64,000 nucleotides of DNA from Desulfuromonas versatilis (GCF_019704135.1 NZ_AP024355.1:1544001-1608000), one strand, 5' to 3'. Shown: positions 25,392 to 35,141, numbered from the stretch's first letter. The notes: generated from the sequence alone by a model not told the origin. Numbers and translations: made by a program.

Positions 25392-26749
25392 GACTGCTCC
25401 TCCAGGGTTTTACGCAAGGCCATTCCCTTGGCCAGGCATTCGTGCCATTCGCGCTCCGGCTCCGAGTCGGCGACGATGCCGGCACCGACCTGGTAGGTGA
25501 GCTCGTCGCCAAAGCGCTGAAAGGTGCGGATCAAAATGTTGAGGTCCATGTCGCCGGTGGCGCTGATGTAGCCGGCGCTGCCGGTGTAGCTGCCGCGCCC
25601 CACGGGCTCGAGCTCTTCGATGATCTCCATGCAGCGCTTCTTGGGGACCCCGGTGATGGTGCCGCCGGGGAACATGGCGCGGATCAGTTCGAAGGGCCCG
25701 ACCTCTTCGCGCAGCAGGCCCCGCACGTTGGAGACGATGTGGGTGACGTGGGAGTAGCGCTCGAGCACCATCAACTCGTCGACCTGGACGCTGCCGGCCC
25801 GGCAGACCTTGCCGAGGTCGTTGCGCTCCAGGTCGAGCAGCATGACGTGTTCCGCCCGCTCCTTGGGGTGCCCCAGCAGTTCATGCCCCAGCTCCACATC
25901 CTCCGGCGGGGTGAAGCCCCGGGGGCGGGTCCCGGCGATGGGGCGGGCCTCGGCCACTTCCCCATGCAGGCAGACCAGCCGCTCCGGCGAGGAGGAGATG
26001 ATCTCCAGCCCCGGCGAGCGCAGCAGGCAGGCAAAGGGCGAGGGGTTGACCCTGCGCAGCTTGCGGTACAGGCAGGCCGTGCTTCCGGTAATTCTACCAT
26101 CAAATCGGCAGGAGAGGTTGGCCTGGTAGATATCGCCGGAGGCGATGTACTGTTTCGCCCTGGCGACCATGGCCTCGAACCGCTGCTGGCTGATCAGCGG
26201 GGAAGGGAGCATTTCGCAGGCGAAGGAGGCCTCGGTCGTGGGGGCTGCCAGCGCCTTGCGGATTGGTCCTTCAAGCGGCTCCAAATCGTCGGCGGGGTCG
26301 AGGGAGGCGAGGGTCAGGCAGCCGGAGCGGTGGTCGTAGACCGCCGCGAGGTCGACCCAGTCGAGCCAGAGATGGGGCAGGTTGCGGTCGCGCCGGGCAT
26401 GCCGGGGAAGCTCCTCGATCCAGCCGGCGAGGTCGTAGGCCAGGTAGCCGAAAAATCCCCCGGGGAACAGCGGCCCGTCGGGCCGGCGGGGGATGCGGCG
26501 CCGGCGCAGGATCTCTTCGAGGACCTGGAAGGGGTCGCCTGGGAGCGGCTGCTCGCCGTCGCTGCTGCCGATGCGCACCAGCCCCGAATCGTCAAGCCGG
26601 TAGGATTCGCTGCGGCGCAGCGGCACGATGCTGTAGCGGCCCGAACCGTCGGGGCTTTCGAGAAATCCGGGCCCCTCGGGGTACAACGCGAGGCTCAGCT
26701 GCAGGGGGTCGAAACGATCGAGGCGGAAGGTGTGAACGGGTATCTGCAT
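25388..26749 (-). CDS. pabB: Aminodeoxychorismate synthase component I
   Basis: The 453-residue protein belongs to the chorismate-utilising family: PIAGTRPRGFTPPED, DLERNDLGKVCRAGSVQVDE, THIVSNVRGLL, MFPGGTITGVPKKRCMEIIEELEP and the C-terminal GAGIVADSEPE. With pabC downstream, PabB rather than anthranilate synthase is favoured. It aminates chorismate using ammonia from a glutaminase subunit not seen here. The ATG at 26749 (MQIPVHTFRL) has only a weak ribosome-binding site; the upstream in-frame extension to 26923 is not conserved-looking. It is divergent from the marR gene. Confidence 0.88.
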   Translation of the reverse strand: MQIPVHTFRLDRFDPLQLSLALYPEGPGFLESPDGSGRYSIVPLRRSESYRLDDSGLVRIGSSDGEQPLPGDPFQVLEEILRRRRIPRRPDGPLFPGGFFGYLAYDLAGWIEELPRHARRDRNLPHLWLDWVDLAAVYDHRSGCLTLASLDPADDLEPLEGPIRKALAAPTTEASFACEMLPSPLISQQRFEAMVARAKQYIASGDIYQANLSCRFDGRITGSTACLYRKLRRVNPSPFACLLRSPGLEIISSSPERLVCLHGEVAEARPIAGTRPRGFTPPEDVELGHELLGHPKERAEHVMLLDLERNDLGKVCRAGSVQVDELMVLERYSHVTHIVSNVRGLLREEVGPFELIRAMFPGGTITGVPKKRCMEIIEELEPVGRGSYTGSAGYISATGDMDLNILIRTFQRFGDELTYQVGAGIVADSEPEREWHECLAKGMALRKTLEEQS

Positions 26750-26863
26750 GGATTTGGGGCCGGCCTTTAAGGGGATGACATTCAGAACCCTCGGGCGGGC
26801 AGGCACAATGTATTGATTTGCCCGCGGCTTGGCAAGGGAAATTCTCCATCCCCGGCGGGTGCC

Positions 26864-26892
26864 TTGACATTGATGGGGAAGGGGCGTATCGT
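26864..26892 (+). promoter_or_regulatory. Sigma-70-type promoter of the efflux operon
   Basis: TTGACA (26864-26869) and TATCGT (26887-26892) are 17 bp apart, upstream of the MarR-family gene at 26947. Confidence 0.75.
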
Positions 26893-26907
26893 CCCAACTG
26901 TTCAGTA

Positions 26908-26922
26908 TGCTGATAATAAGCA
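26908..26922. promoter_or_regulatory. Imperfect palindrome, candidate MarR operator
   Basis: TGCTGATAATAAGCA is a near-palindrome 16 bp downstream of the -10 box, placed to block transcription start. Autoregulation by the downstream MarR protein is inferred from position and family habit. Confidence 0.5.
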
Positions 26923-26946
26923 CAGTGAGAATATCGGAGGGCTCAA

Positions 26947-27366
26947 ATGACCGCGTTTGATATCGAAAACAGCGTCGGATTTCTGCTGGCCAAGGCTCAC
27001 CAGCGGCTTTACGCCCATTTTCGCAAGGAACTGGAACCCTTCGGCATCACCCCGCCCCAGTTCGCCCTGCTGGCCTTTTTGTGGAAACGCGACCGCATCT
27101 CCCAGACTGAGCTGTCGGCCCGCACTGAAGTCGACCGGACCACTCTCGGGGGGCTGGTGGACCGCCTGGCCAAGATGGGGCTGGTGCGGCGCGAGGCCAA
27201 CCCTGAGGACCGCCGTTCCTACCTGGTCTGCCTCACCTCAGCGGGCAAGGCGCTGGAGGCGGACCTGACCGGGATCGCCCTGGGGGTGCGCAAGCGCATC
27301 GTGGCCAACTTGGGGGCCGGTGAATATGAAACTCTCTGCACGCTGCTGGAAAAGCTGCGCGCCTGA
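26947..27366 (+). CDS. MarR family transcriptional regulator
   Basis: The 139-residue protein has the winged-helix MarR core: ITPPQFALLAFLWKRDRISQTELSARTEVDRTTLGG, LVDRLAKMGLVRRE and the wing NPEDRRSYLVCLT. As the first gene before a TolC/HlyD/MFS set it probably represses a drug-efflux operon and responds to a hydrophobic or phenolic ligand (family knowledge). The ATG is preceded by GGAGGGCTCAA. A palindrome at 26908-26922 is the likely operator. Confidence 0.9.
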   Translation: MTAFDIENSVGFLLAKAHQRLYAHFRKELEPFGITPPQFALLAFLWKRDRISQTELSARTEVDRTTLGGLVDRLAKMGLVRREANPEDRRSYLVCLTSAGKALEADLTGIALGVRKRIVANLGAGEYETLCTLLEKLRA

Positions 27367-27378
27367 AGGAGGCCTGCC

Positions 27379-28641
27379 GTGCGCAGTCTGATCGTTGTAT
27401 TCCTGCTGCTCGCCGCCCCGGCGCTGCTGCGGGCGGAGCCGCTGAGCCTGGACGCCTGCCTGGAGCTTGCCGCCGCCAACAACCCGAGCCTGCGAACCGC
27501 CGGCCACGCCCCGGGCATCGCCCGCGACCAGGTGGCCCGGGCGCGCAGCGGCTATTTGCCCAGGGTCAATGCCGCGGCGGGCTACACCGTGCTCAAAGAC
27601 CCCCAGGCGTTTCTCATCGGCGAGGGCGAAGTGGAGTCGACCGACCGCAACTTTGCCTCCCTGGGGCTTGAGGTCGACCAGATGCTCTATGATTTCGGGC
27701 GCACCCGGACCCGGGTGGAACAGGCGAGGGCCCTGGAGCAAGCCGCCGAGTTTGAGCTGCGCGAATCGGCCCAGGAGGTGTTCCTGCGGACCGTCACCGC
27801 CTATTACCGCATCCTCGAAGCCGAGAAGCTCGAAGGGGCGGCCGCGGAAGAGGTGGTGCAGAACCGCGAGCACCTGCGGGTCGCCCAGGCGCTTTACGAG
27901 CAGGGGATGGTGACCCGCAACGACGTGCTGCAGGCCGAGGTCTCCCTGGCCGGCAGCCGCCAGCGCCAGCTTTCCCGGCACAACCAGGGCGAGAACGCCT
28001 GGCGGCTGCTCAACTACCTGATCGGCCGCGGCACCGAGGAGCGCGGCGAGTTGCAGGAAGACGTCGCCCCGGAGGCCCTGCCCGCGGCCGGGGACGCCTT
28101 GCGGGCGGTGGCCGAGCGACCGGGGCTGCAGGCCCAGCAGGCGGTGGTGGAACAGGCCGGCCTGGCGGTGGAATCCAGCCGTAGCGAATACTGGCCCGAG
28201 CTGTTCGCCCACGGCGCCGTCGATTATCAGGAGAACAGCCACCTGCGCGAACAGACCCTCTATTCGGCCACGCTGGGGGTGCGGATCAACCTGTTTGACG
28301 GGCTGGCGACCACCTCGGCGCTGCGCCAGGCGCTGCTGACCCGGGAGCGGGAGCGGGCGCGGCTCCGGGACCTGACCGAGCAGGCCCGGTTGGAATACGA
28401 AAGTGCGCTGAGTGACGCCCAGGTGGCCGCCGAGCGCATCGAGGTGGCCAGGGAGTCGATCCGCCAGGGCGAGGAGAATCTGCGCCTCAACCAGGGGCGC
28501 TACCGTGAGCAGGTCGGCACCGCCACCGAGGTGCTCGATGCGCAGACCCTGCTGACCACCACGCGAACCGACTATCACCGGGCCGTTTTCGACTACCGGG
28601 TGGCCATCGCCCGGGTACAGAGAGCGGCTGGGGAGCTTTGA
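27379..28641 (+). CDS. TolC family outer membrane efflux protein
   Basis: The 420-residue protein starts at GTG 27379 behind AAGGAGG, with a signal peptide (RSLIVVFLLLAAPALLRA). The repeated periplasmic helices (e.g. RTVTAYYRILEAEKLEGAA and TLLTTTRTDYHRAVFDYRVAIARVQ) are typical of TolC-type trimers. It would form the outer membrane exit duct for the HlyD/EmrB pair downstream. Spacing of 12 bp after marR and 15 bp to the next gene indicates an operon. Confidence 0.9.
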   Translation: MRSLIVVFLLLAAPALLRAEPLSLDACLELAAANNPSLRTAGHAPGIARDQVARARSGYLPRVNAAAGYTVLKDPQAFLIGEGEVESTDRNFASLGLEVDQMLYDFGRTRTRVEQARALEQAAEFELRESAQEVFLRTVTAYYRILEAEKLEGAAAEEVVQNREHLRVAQALYEQGMVTRNDVLQAEVSLAGSRQRQLSRHNQGENAWRLLNYLIGRGTEERGELQEDVAPEALPAAGDALRAVAERPGLQAQQAVVEQAGLAVESSRSEYWPELFAHGAVDYQENSHLREQTLYSATLGVRINLFDGLATTSALRQALLTRERERARLRDLTEQARLEYESALSDAQVAAERIEVARESIRQGEENLRLNQGRYREQVGTATEVLDAQTLLTTTRTDYHRAVFDYRVAIARVQRAAGEL

Positions 28642-28656
28642 GGAGAGAGACAACCG

Positions 28657-29757
28657 ATGAGTGACGAGCTAGAAGAAAAAAGCAGCGAGAAACCGCAGCA
28701 GGCGGCGCCGAAAGCGGGGCGCGGCCGCCCGCGCCGGGTCCGGCTGGTGCTGTTGCCCCTGCTGATAGCCGGGGCGCTCGGCGCAGGGTGGATGTGGTAC
28801 GACGCCCAGGTGCGGGTGAGCACCGACAACGCCTTTGTCGAGGGGCATGTGCACCGGATCTCGCCCCGGGTGCCGGGGCATGTTCTGGAGGTGCTGGTCG
28901 AGGACAATCAGCGGGTAGCCGCCGGTCAGCCGCTGGTGCGGCTCGACCCGGCGGATTTCAAGGCCCGGGTCGACTACGCCGAGGCCCGCCTGGCGCTGGC
29001 CCGCAATGAAACCTCCGGCGACTATGCCCTGGTCCACGAGGCTCAGGCGGGCTTGAACCGGGCCCGGGCACAGCTGGAGCAGGCCCATCTCGACCTGGCC
29101 CGGGGCGAGGCCCTGCTGGCCAAGGAGGTGGTCCCCCGCGAGCAGGTCGATCGGCTGCGGACCCAGCACGAGGTCGCCGAGGCGCAACTCAGCCAGGCCC
29201 AGGCCGCCCTGGCCAGGGCGCGGGCGATGGTCGGCGCCGCCCCGGAAAACGGCAGCGAGGCGCGCATCGCCCAGCGGGCGGCGGAGTTGGAGGAGGCGCG
29301 GCTCAACCTCTCCTACACCACCATCGCCGCGCCGGTGGCCGGCTATGTGACCCACCGCACGGTGGAGCCGGGGAACAACGTGCAGGCCGGCCAGCCGCTG
29401 CTGGCGCTGGTCGAGCTCGAGGCCCCCTGGGTCGTCGCCAATTACAAGGAGAGTCAGCTGACTCACATCAAGGCCGGCCAGCAAGTGGCCTTCTCGGTGG
29501 ATGCCTACCCGGGCCGGGAGTTCGCCGGGCGGGTCGACAGCATCATGGCCGGCACCGGCGCCGCCTTCTCGCTGCTGCCGCCGGAGAACGCCACCGGCAA
29601 CTACGTCAAGGTGGTGCAGCGGGTCCCGGTAAAGATCGCCATCGAGCCCGGCAGCGACCCGGAGCACCTGCTGCGGGTCGGCATGAGCGTGGTTCCCGAG
29701 GTGCATACCGGCCGTAGCCTGGGTGAAATCCTCGCCCCTTTCAATCCCTTCGACTGA
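28657..29757 (+). CDS. emrA: HlyD/EmrA family periplasmic adaptor
   Basis: The 366-residue protein has one N-terminal membrane segment (LLPLLIAGALGAGWMW, about residues 30-46), the biotinyl-lipoyl-like DNAFVEGHVHRISPRVPGHV region, a coiled-coil hairpin (about residues 95-215) and the barrel segment TIAAPVAGYVTHRTVEPGNNV. The family links the inner membrane transporter to TolC. It lies 15 bp after the TolC-like gene and 10 bp before the MFS gene. Confidence 0.9.
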   Translation: MSDELEEKSSEKPQQAAPKAGRGRPRRVRLVLLPLLIAGALGAGWMWYDAQVRVSTDNAFVEGHVHRISPRVPGHVLEVLVEDNQRVAAGQPLVRLDPADFKARVDYAEARLALARNETSGDYALVHEAQAGLNRARAQLEQAHLDLARGEALLAKEVVPREQVDRLRTQHEVAEAQLSQAQAALARARAMVGAAPENGSEARIAQRAAELEEARLNLSYTTIAAPVAGYVTHRTVEPGNNVQAGQPLLALVELEAPWVVANYKESQLTHIKAGQQVAFSVDAYPGREFAGRVDSIMAGTGAAFSLLPPENATGNYVKVVQRVPVKIAIEPGSDPEHLLRVGMSVVPEVHTGRSLGEILAPFNPFD

Positions 29758-29767
29758 GCCGCCGCCA

Positions 29768-31324
29768 ATGGAGCGCAATCCGCCTTCGGTCAACAAGTGG
29801 CTGATCACCGTCACGGTGATGCTGCCGACCATCATGGAGATCATCGACACCTCGGTGGCCAACGTCGCCCTGCCGCACATGCAGGGGAGCCTCAACGCCG
29901 GCACCGATGAGATCACCTGGGTACTGACCAGCTACCTGGTGGCCAACGCCATCGTGCTGCCGATGACCGGCTGGCTGTCGCGGATGTTCGGCCGCAAGCG
30001 CTTCCTGATCACCTGCATGGTGCTGTTCACCCTCGCCTCGCTGCTCTGCGGGGCCGCCCCCAACCTGGAACTGCTGATCTGCTTCCGCATCCTGCAGGGG
30101 GCGGCGGGCGGCGCGCTGATCCCCAACAGCCAGGCCATCATGATGGAGACTTTTCCGCCCAAGGAGCAGGGGATGGCAATGGCCATCTTCGGCATCGGCG
30201 CCATGTTCGGGCCGATCATCGGCCCGGCCCTGGGCGGTTGGGTCACCGACCACTTCAGCTGGCCCTGGATCTTCTACATCAACATCCCGGTGGGGATCGT
30301 CGCGGTGATCATGGCCGGGGTCTTCATCCACGACCCGCCCTACCTCAAGCGGGCCGAACGCTTCTCTATCGATTACTGGGGGCTGGGGCTGCTGGTGCTC
30401 GGTCTGGGTTCGCTGCAACTGGTGCTCGACAAGGGGCAGCAGGAGGACTGGTTCGAATCGTCCTACATTCTGGCCTTCTCGCTGATCGCTCTGGTCAGTC
30501 TGGCGACCCTGGTGTGGGTCGAACTGCGTCAGCCCCACCCGATCGTCAACCTGCGGCTGTTTCGCACCGTATCGTTTACCGCCGGCAACCTGCTGATGTT
30601 CGTGTTCGGTTTCTGCCTCTACAGCGCCATCATGCTGATCCCGCTGTTTCTGCAGACGTTGATGGGCTATGACGCCACCTTGGCCGGCATGGTGCTGGCC
30701 CCCGGCGGGGTGGCGACCCTGCTGACCATGCCGCTGGTGGGGATGGCGCTCTCTCGCGGCGTCGACGGGCGCTGGATCATCGCTGCCGGCCTGAGCGTCG
30801 GCGGCACCGCCATGTTCATCATGCAGGGCTTCACGCTGGAGGCCTCCTACTGGGATTTCGTCTGGCCGCGCATCGTGCTCGGTTTCGGTCTGGGGATGGT
30901 CTTCGTGCCGCTGAGCACCCTGACTCTGGCCGAGATTCCCAAGCCGGAGATGGGCAATGCCACCGGGCTCTACAACCTGCTGCGCAACATCGGCGGCAGC
31001 GTCGGCATCGCGCTATCGGCCACCCTGCTGACCCGCTATGGCCAGTTTTACCAGAACAACCTGGTGGCCCACGTCAACCCCTACAACCCCGACTTCCAGG
31101 AGCGTTTCGCGGCGCTCTCCCAGGCCGCCGTGGCCCGGGGCATGAGCCCGGCGGCCGCCGAGCAGGGGGCGCTGGCGATGATCTACGGCCTGCTGCAGCG
31201 CCAGGCGGGGATGCTCTCCTTCAACCACGTCTTCTGGGGGGTGGGGCTGGCCTTTTTCGCCATTCTGCCGATGCTGGCGCTGCTGAAAAAACGCAAGGGC
31301 GCAGCGGCGCCGGGAGCGCACTGA
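29768..31324 (+). CDS. emrB: DHA2 family MFS drug transporter (EmrB type)
   Basis: The 518-residue protein shows 14 predicted membrane segments and the EmrB-type start LPTIMEIIDTSVANVALPHM, with NAIVLPMTGWLSRMFGRKR (motif A) and GPALGGWVTDHFSWPWIFYIN (motif C-like). Its partner EmrA and a TolC-like gene precede it, so a tripartite proton-driven efflux pump is implied. ATG at 29768 (MERNPPSV) is the natural start; an in-frame start at 29723 inside emrA is less likely. Confidence 0.92.
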   Translation: MERNPPSVNKWLITVTVMLPTIMEIIDTSVANVALPHMQGSLNAGTDEITWVLTSYLVANAIVLPMTGWLSRMFGRKRFLITCMVLFTLASLLCGAAPNLELLICFRILQGAAGGALIPNSQAIMMETFPPKEQGMAMAIFGIGAMFGPIIGPALGGWVTDHFSWPWIFYINIPVGIVAVIMAGVFIHDPPYLKRAERFSIDYWGLGLLVLGLGSLQLVLDKGQQEDWFESSYILAFSLIALVSLATLVWVELRQPHPIVNLRLFRTVSFTAGNLLMFVFGFCLYSAIMLIPLFLQTLMGYDATLAGMVLAPGGVATLLTMPLVGMALSRGVDGRWIIAAGLSVGGTAMFIMQGFTLEASYWDFVWPRIVLGFGLGMVFVPLSTLTLAEIPKPEMGNATGLYNLLRNIGGSVGIALSATLLTRYGQFYQNNLVAHVNPYNPDFQERFAALSQAAVARGMSPAAAEQGALAMIYGLLQRQAGMLSFNHVFWGVGLAFFAILPMLALLKKRKGAAAPGAH

Positions 31325-31370
31325 GAAAAACCGGAATTGTAAAGGGATGGGAAAACTGCGGAGGCAAAAG

Positions 31371-31405
31371 AAAAAGGGCCGACTCTTGCGAGTCGGCCCT
31401 TGGTT
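31371..31405. terminator. Bidirectional intrinsic terminator
   Basis: AAGGGCCGACTC pairs with GAGTCGGCCCTT around TTGC. T runs flank both sides, so it can end the emrB transcript and the tRNA-Ala transcript from the other strand. Confidence 0.85.
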
Positions 31406-31410
31406 TTTCT

Positions 31411-31486
<76 letters not shown>

Positions 31487-31494
31487 GTCGTGGT

Positions 31495-31773
31495 GACGAG
31501 GCATGTTTATACAAAAACGCGCCCTGACTGTCAACAGGTTTTTTTCGGAAATAATGAACCTCCTGAAAAAGTCGAAATCTATTGCGATCGGCTGCAAACG
31601 CCCTGCGCGGCGTCTTCGTCGAAAAATCGTCCTCAACGTAGCTACTGCTACGCTTCCGGCGATTTTGCTCCTCATCCTTGCGGAGAACGTTTTCGCTCGA
31701 TCTCATGACAATCCGACTTTTGCAAGTGGCTAAAATGACAAAAAAGTTCCAATGTTTGCCGGGCCGTGCAAAC
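31495..31773. repeat. Intergenic stretch with short palindrome, possible dispersed repeat
   Basis: No gene. Contains the inverted repeat CGTAGC-TACT-GCTACG near 31637-31652 within a segment (31556-31740) that has the look of dispersed intergenic repeats in this group of bacteria; I cannot confirm other copies within the window. Confidence 0.35.
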
Positions 31774-33060
31774 TCAGACCATGAGGCTGATCAGCGAGAA
31801 AATCGCCGCGCCGATCAGGAAGGGTTCGCACTCGCGGATCTTGCCCAGGCACAGCTTGAGCAGCACGTAGCTGAGCATGCCGAAGGCCAGTCCGGTGGCG
31901 ATGGAATAGGTTAGCGGCATGAGAACGAAGGTCAGAAAAGCCGGCGCCCCTTCCTCGAAATCGTAGAAGTCAATCTGGCCGATGCCGCGCATCATGAAGA
32001 TGCCGACGATCATCAAGGCCGGCGCGGTGGCGTAGGCGGGCACCGCGCCGATCAGCGGCGTGAACAGGGCCGAAACCAGAAACAGGGTCGCGGTGACCAC
32101 CGCGGTCAAGCCGGTGCGACCGCCGTCGGAAACCCCGCTGGCCGACTCGATGTAGGCGGTAGTGGTGCTGGTGCCGAGCAGCGAGCCGCCCACCGTGGCC
32201 AGGGCGTCGGCGGTGAGCATCCGCGGCAGGGCGGGGATGTTGCCGTCCTTGTCGACCATCCCCGCCTCGCGGCAGACCGCCAGCATGGTGCCGAGGCTGT
32301 CGAACAGGTCGACGAACATGAAGGAGAAGATGCTCGCCCACAGCGAGATCTTCATGGCGCCGAGAATGTCGAGCTGAAAGGTGATGGCGGCGGGGGAGGG
32401 GGGCACCGCGACCAGCGCGGCGGGCCAGGGGGAGATGCCGATGAGCATGCCGGCCAGGGCCGTGCCGAGAATCGCCAGCAGGATGGCACCACGCACCCGT
32501 TTGACCTCGAGCAATATCGCCAGTGCCAGGCCGAACAGGCCGAGCAGCACCTGGGGGCTGAAACCGCCCAGGGCGACCAGCACCGCGTCGCTTTTGACGA
32601 TCAGCCCCAGGTTCTGCATGCCGATGAAGGCGATGAACAGGCCGATCCCCACTGAGGTTGCCAGGCGCAGCGATTGGGGGATGGCCTTGACGATTTTCTC
32701 CCGCACCCCCAGCCAGGTCAGCACCAGGAAAAAGACCCCGGAGAGAAACACCACCCCCAAGGCCGTCTGCCAGGGGACCCCGGCACCCAGCACCAGGGTG
32801 TAGGTGAAAAAGGCGTTCAGGCCCATACCGGGCGCCATCATCAGCGGCGCGTTGGCCCACAGCGCCACCAGCAGGGTGGCCAGGCCGGCCACCAGGCAGG
32901 TGACGGTGGTCAGCGCCCCCTTGTCCATCCCCGCCTGGGAGAGGATGTTGGGATGCACGAAGATGATGTAGGCGGCGGTGAGAAAGGTGGTGACACCGGC
33001 GGTGATTTCGGTGCGAACGTTGCTGCCGCGGGCGTGCAGGTGAAAGAGCTTTTCCAGCAT
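31774..33060 (-). CDS. NCS2 family purine permease (AzgA/PbuG type)
   Basis: The 428-residue membrane protein begins MLEKLFHLHARGSNVRTEI, has TTFLTAAYIIFVHPNIL, MAPGMGLNAFFTYT, VFLSGVFFLVLTWLGVREKI and SFMFVDLFDSLGTMLAVCREA, diagnostic of the AzgA subgroup of nucleobase transporters (adenine/guanine/hypoxanthine uptake). ATG at 33060 has GGAGG upstream. It is monocistronic and faces away from tRNA-Ala. Confidence 0.9.
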   Translation of the reverse strand: MLEKLFHLHARGSNVRTEITAGVTTFLTAAYIIFVHPNILSQAGMDKGALTTVTCLVAGLATLLVALWANAPLMMAPGMGLNAFFTYTLVLGAGVPWQTALGVVFLSGVFFLVLTWLGVREKIVKAIPQSLRLATSVGIGLFIAFIGMQNLGLIVKSDAVLVALGGFSPQVLLGLFGLALAILLEVKRVRGAILLAILGTALAGMLIGISPWPAALVAVPPSPAAITFQLDILGAMKISLWASIFSFMFVDLFDSLGTMLAVCREAGMVDKDGNIPALPRMLTADALATVGGSLLGTSTTTAYIESASGVSDGGRTGLTAVVTATLFLVSALFTPLIGAVPAYATAPALMIVGIFMMRGIGQIDFYDFEEGAPAFLTFVLMPLTYSIATGLAFGMLSYVLLKLCLGKIRECEPFLIGAAIFSLISLMV

Positions 33061-33350
33061 GATGGCCTCCGGGTGGTATTTTGGTCTTACCAAGCCTGGT
33101 GTTTATAGCACAGGAAAAACTCCCCCTGCAATTGCGGGGGGAGTGGTCGCGGTTACTGAAAACCCATTTCCGCAAGCGAATTTTCACCACGAAGGCCACG
33201 AAGTGCACGAAGAAAAACAAAATTCTCAATAGCCTTCAGCTTTTCTTCGTGCGCTTCAGCGAGCCTGGCGAGCGGGTGGTTGGAATGGGTTCCGGGATGG
33301 TCTCCAGCCTCCAACCGCTGTGAATCCTCTTCCTGTGAATGGCTGAAATA
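33061..33350. other. Intergenic region with two palindromes
   Basis: About 290 bp, no gene. ACTCCCCC/GGGGGAGT forms a hairpin at 33119-33144, and a perfect 12-bp inverted repeat GCACGAAGAAAA (33204-33215) / TTTTCTTCGTGC (33241-33252) lies in a segment resembling dispersed CACGAAG-type intergenic repeats. Confidence 0.55.
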
Positions 33351-33381
33351 AAAAAAGGCAGCCCCGGGGGACCGCCTTTTT
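33351..33381 (-). terminator. Intrinsic terminator of the gltD transcript
   Basis: AAAAAGGC pairs with GCCTTTTT around a GC-rich loop with a nested GGTCCCCCGGGG; on the minus strand it is followed by TTTTTTTATTT, 20 bp after the gltD stop. Confidence 0.75.
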
Positions 33382-33400
33382 CTGGTTTGGAATTTGGCCC

Positions 33401-34792
33401 TCAGCCGCCGAGCAGCTGCTCCATGATGGCGAGGGCGGCGGTGCGCCCGTCTGCGGCGGCGGTTACGGCCAACTGGGCGCCGCGGTAGCAGTCGCCGCCG
33501 GCGAAGACCTTGGGGTGGGAGGTGCGGCAGGTGGCCGGGTCGACGGTGATCTCTCGCCAGCGCCCGGTTTCCACCCCGGCCTGTTTGAGGAAGAGGTTCT
33601 CCTCCACGTCGAAACCCAGCGCCAGGATCACCACGTCGGCCTTGACGCAGTGCTCGTTGCCCGGGATCACCTCGATGCTGCGGCGCCCGTCGGGGCCCGG
33701 TTCGCCGAGGCGGGTTTTCAGGGCGTCGACCCCGGCCACCTCGCCCTCGGCATTCAGCACGATGCGGGTGGGGGCCTCGTGGAACATGAACACCGCCCCC
33801 TCCTCCACGGCGTTGTGATATTCCTTGGCGCTGCCCGGCATGTTCATCTCGTCGCGCCGGTAGAGGCAGGTGACACTCTCGGCCCCCTCGCGCAGGGCGG
33901 TGCGCAGGCAGTCCATGGCGGTGTCGCCGCCCCCGATCACCACCACGTGCTTGCCGAGCACGCTGAAATATTCGGTCCAGGACTCGCCGAAGAGGCGGCG
34001 CTGCACGTTGGTGAGAAAATCCATGGCGGAGAAGACCTGGCGGTGATCCTCATTGGGGATGCCGGCCTTCTTGCCGGCGGTGGCGCCGACCCCGAGGAAC
34101 ACCGCGTCGTAGTCCTCGATGAGCTTGGTCAGCGGGATGTCGGCGCCCACGCTCATCCCCAGGTGCAGTTGCAGCCCCGCTCTCTGCAGGATCTTGAAGC
34201 GGTGGCGGATGATCTCCTTGTCGAGCTTGAAACCGGGGATGCCGTAGGTGAGCAGCCCTCCCGGGCGCTCGGCCCGCTCGTACATGTCGACGCCGATGCC
34301 GGCGCGCAGCAGGAAGTGGGCGCAGGACATCCCCGCCGGTCCCGAGCCGACCACCGCGACCCGCTTGTCGCTGGTCACCCCCGGGAAGGGGAGCTCGTAG
34401 CCGGCGCGAAAGGCCAGGTCGGTGATCGAGGCCTCGATGGGGCCGATGGTGATGGCCCCGTAGCCGTCATCGAGGGTGCAGGCCCCTTCGCAGACCCGGT
34501 TGTGGGGGCAGATCCGCCCGAGCACCTCGGGGAAGGGCGAGGTCTCGTTGGAGAGCAGAAAGGCCTTTTCCAGGTCGTGTTCGGCGACGGCCTCCAGCCA
34601 CTGGGGGATGTAGTTGTTCAGCGGGCAGCCGTTGGTGGTGCAGAACGGGTCGCCGCACTGCACGCAGCGCTCGGCCTGCCGCGCCACCTTGCGGTCGTTG
34701 TAAAAGCGGTAGATCTCCTCGAAGGTGCGTACCCGCGAGGTGGCTTCGACCTTGTCGGGGTCTTGGCGATTTGTCTCAACAAAATTCTGCAT
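33401..34792 (-). CDS. gltD: Glutamate synthase (NADPH) small subunit
   Basis: The 463-residue protein has the two N-terminal 4Fe-4S Cys clusters (ERCVQCGDPFCTTNGCP and GRICPHNRVCEGACT), the FAD motif VVGSGPAGMSCAHFL, the NADPH motif VVIGGGDTAMDCLRTA and the C-terminal FAGGDCYRGAQLAVTAAADGR. This subunit passes electrons from NADPH to GltB. ATG at 34792. It lies 349 bp downstream of gltB on the same strand; the two may be co-transcribed. Confidence 0.93.
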   Translation of the reverse strand: MQNFVETNRQDPDKVEATSRVRTFEEIYRFYNDRKVARQAERCVQCGDPFCTTNGCPLNNYIPQWLEAVAEHDLEKAFLLSNETSPFPEVLGRICPHNRVCEGACTLDDGYGAITIGPIEASITDLAFRAGYELPFPGVTSDKRVAVVGSGPAGMSCAHFLLRAGIGVDMYERAERPGGLLTYGIPGFKLDKEIIRHRFKILQRAGLQLHLGMSVGADIPLTKLIEDYDAVFLGVGATAGKKAGIPNEDHRQVFSAMDFLTNVQRRLFGESWTEYFSVLGKHVVVIGGGDTAMDCLRTALREGAESVTCLYRRDEMNMPGSAKEYHNAVEEGAVFMFHEAPTRIVLNAEGEVAGVDALKTRLGEPGPDGRRSIEVIPGNEHCVKADVVILALGFDVEENLFLKQAGVETGRWREITVDPATCRTSHPKVFAGGDCYRGAQLAVTAAADGRTAALAIMEQLLGG

Positions 34793-35141
34793 AGTCTTTT
34801 CCGCCGGCCGCCATCTTCACCCCGGCTGCTGCGTTACGGCGCCGAATCGAATCCTCGATGCAGCGCTGCTGCACCTGCGGTTCCCTTCGACGCCAAGCCT
34901 TGCATCCGGGGCAAACCTGGCGGCCTCACATTGGGTGGTTGAAATTATTTAAAAACAAAATCTGCATCTGGTTCAGGAAAGCCCCCTCTCCCTGTCCCTC
35001 TCCCATGGGGAGAGGGGACGGTCGCGATGGGGATACCATTTACAAACCGGTGGCAATCTCCGATGGACGGTGGAAAATAACCAATCCGCCAACTCCAGAC
35101 TTATCACTTATTACTCATTACGTATTACGCCTCACGAGCCC
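34793..35141. other. gltB-gltD intergenic region with a palindromic repeat
   Basis: About 350 bp without a gene. CCCTCTCCC-AT-GGGGAGAGG lies at about 34997-35018 and belongs to a palindrome family also seen at 42601, 46256 and 58805. Confidence 0.55.

Noticed and set aside
25442-26770. 442-codon plus-strand open frame opposite pabB
   Set aside because: Shadow frame; pabB carries the conserved chorismate-enzyme motifs.
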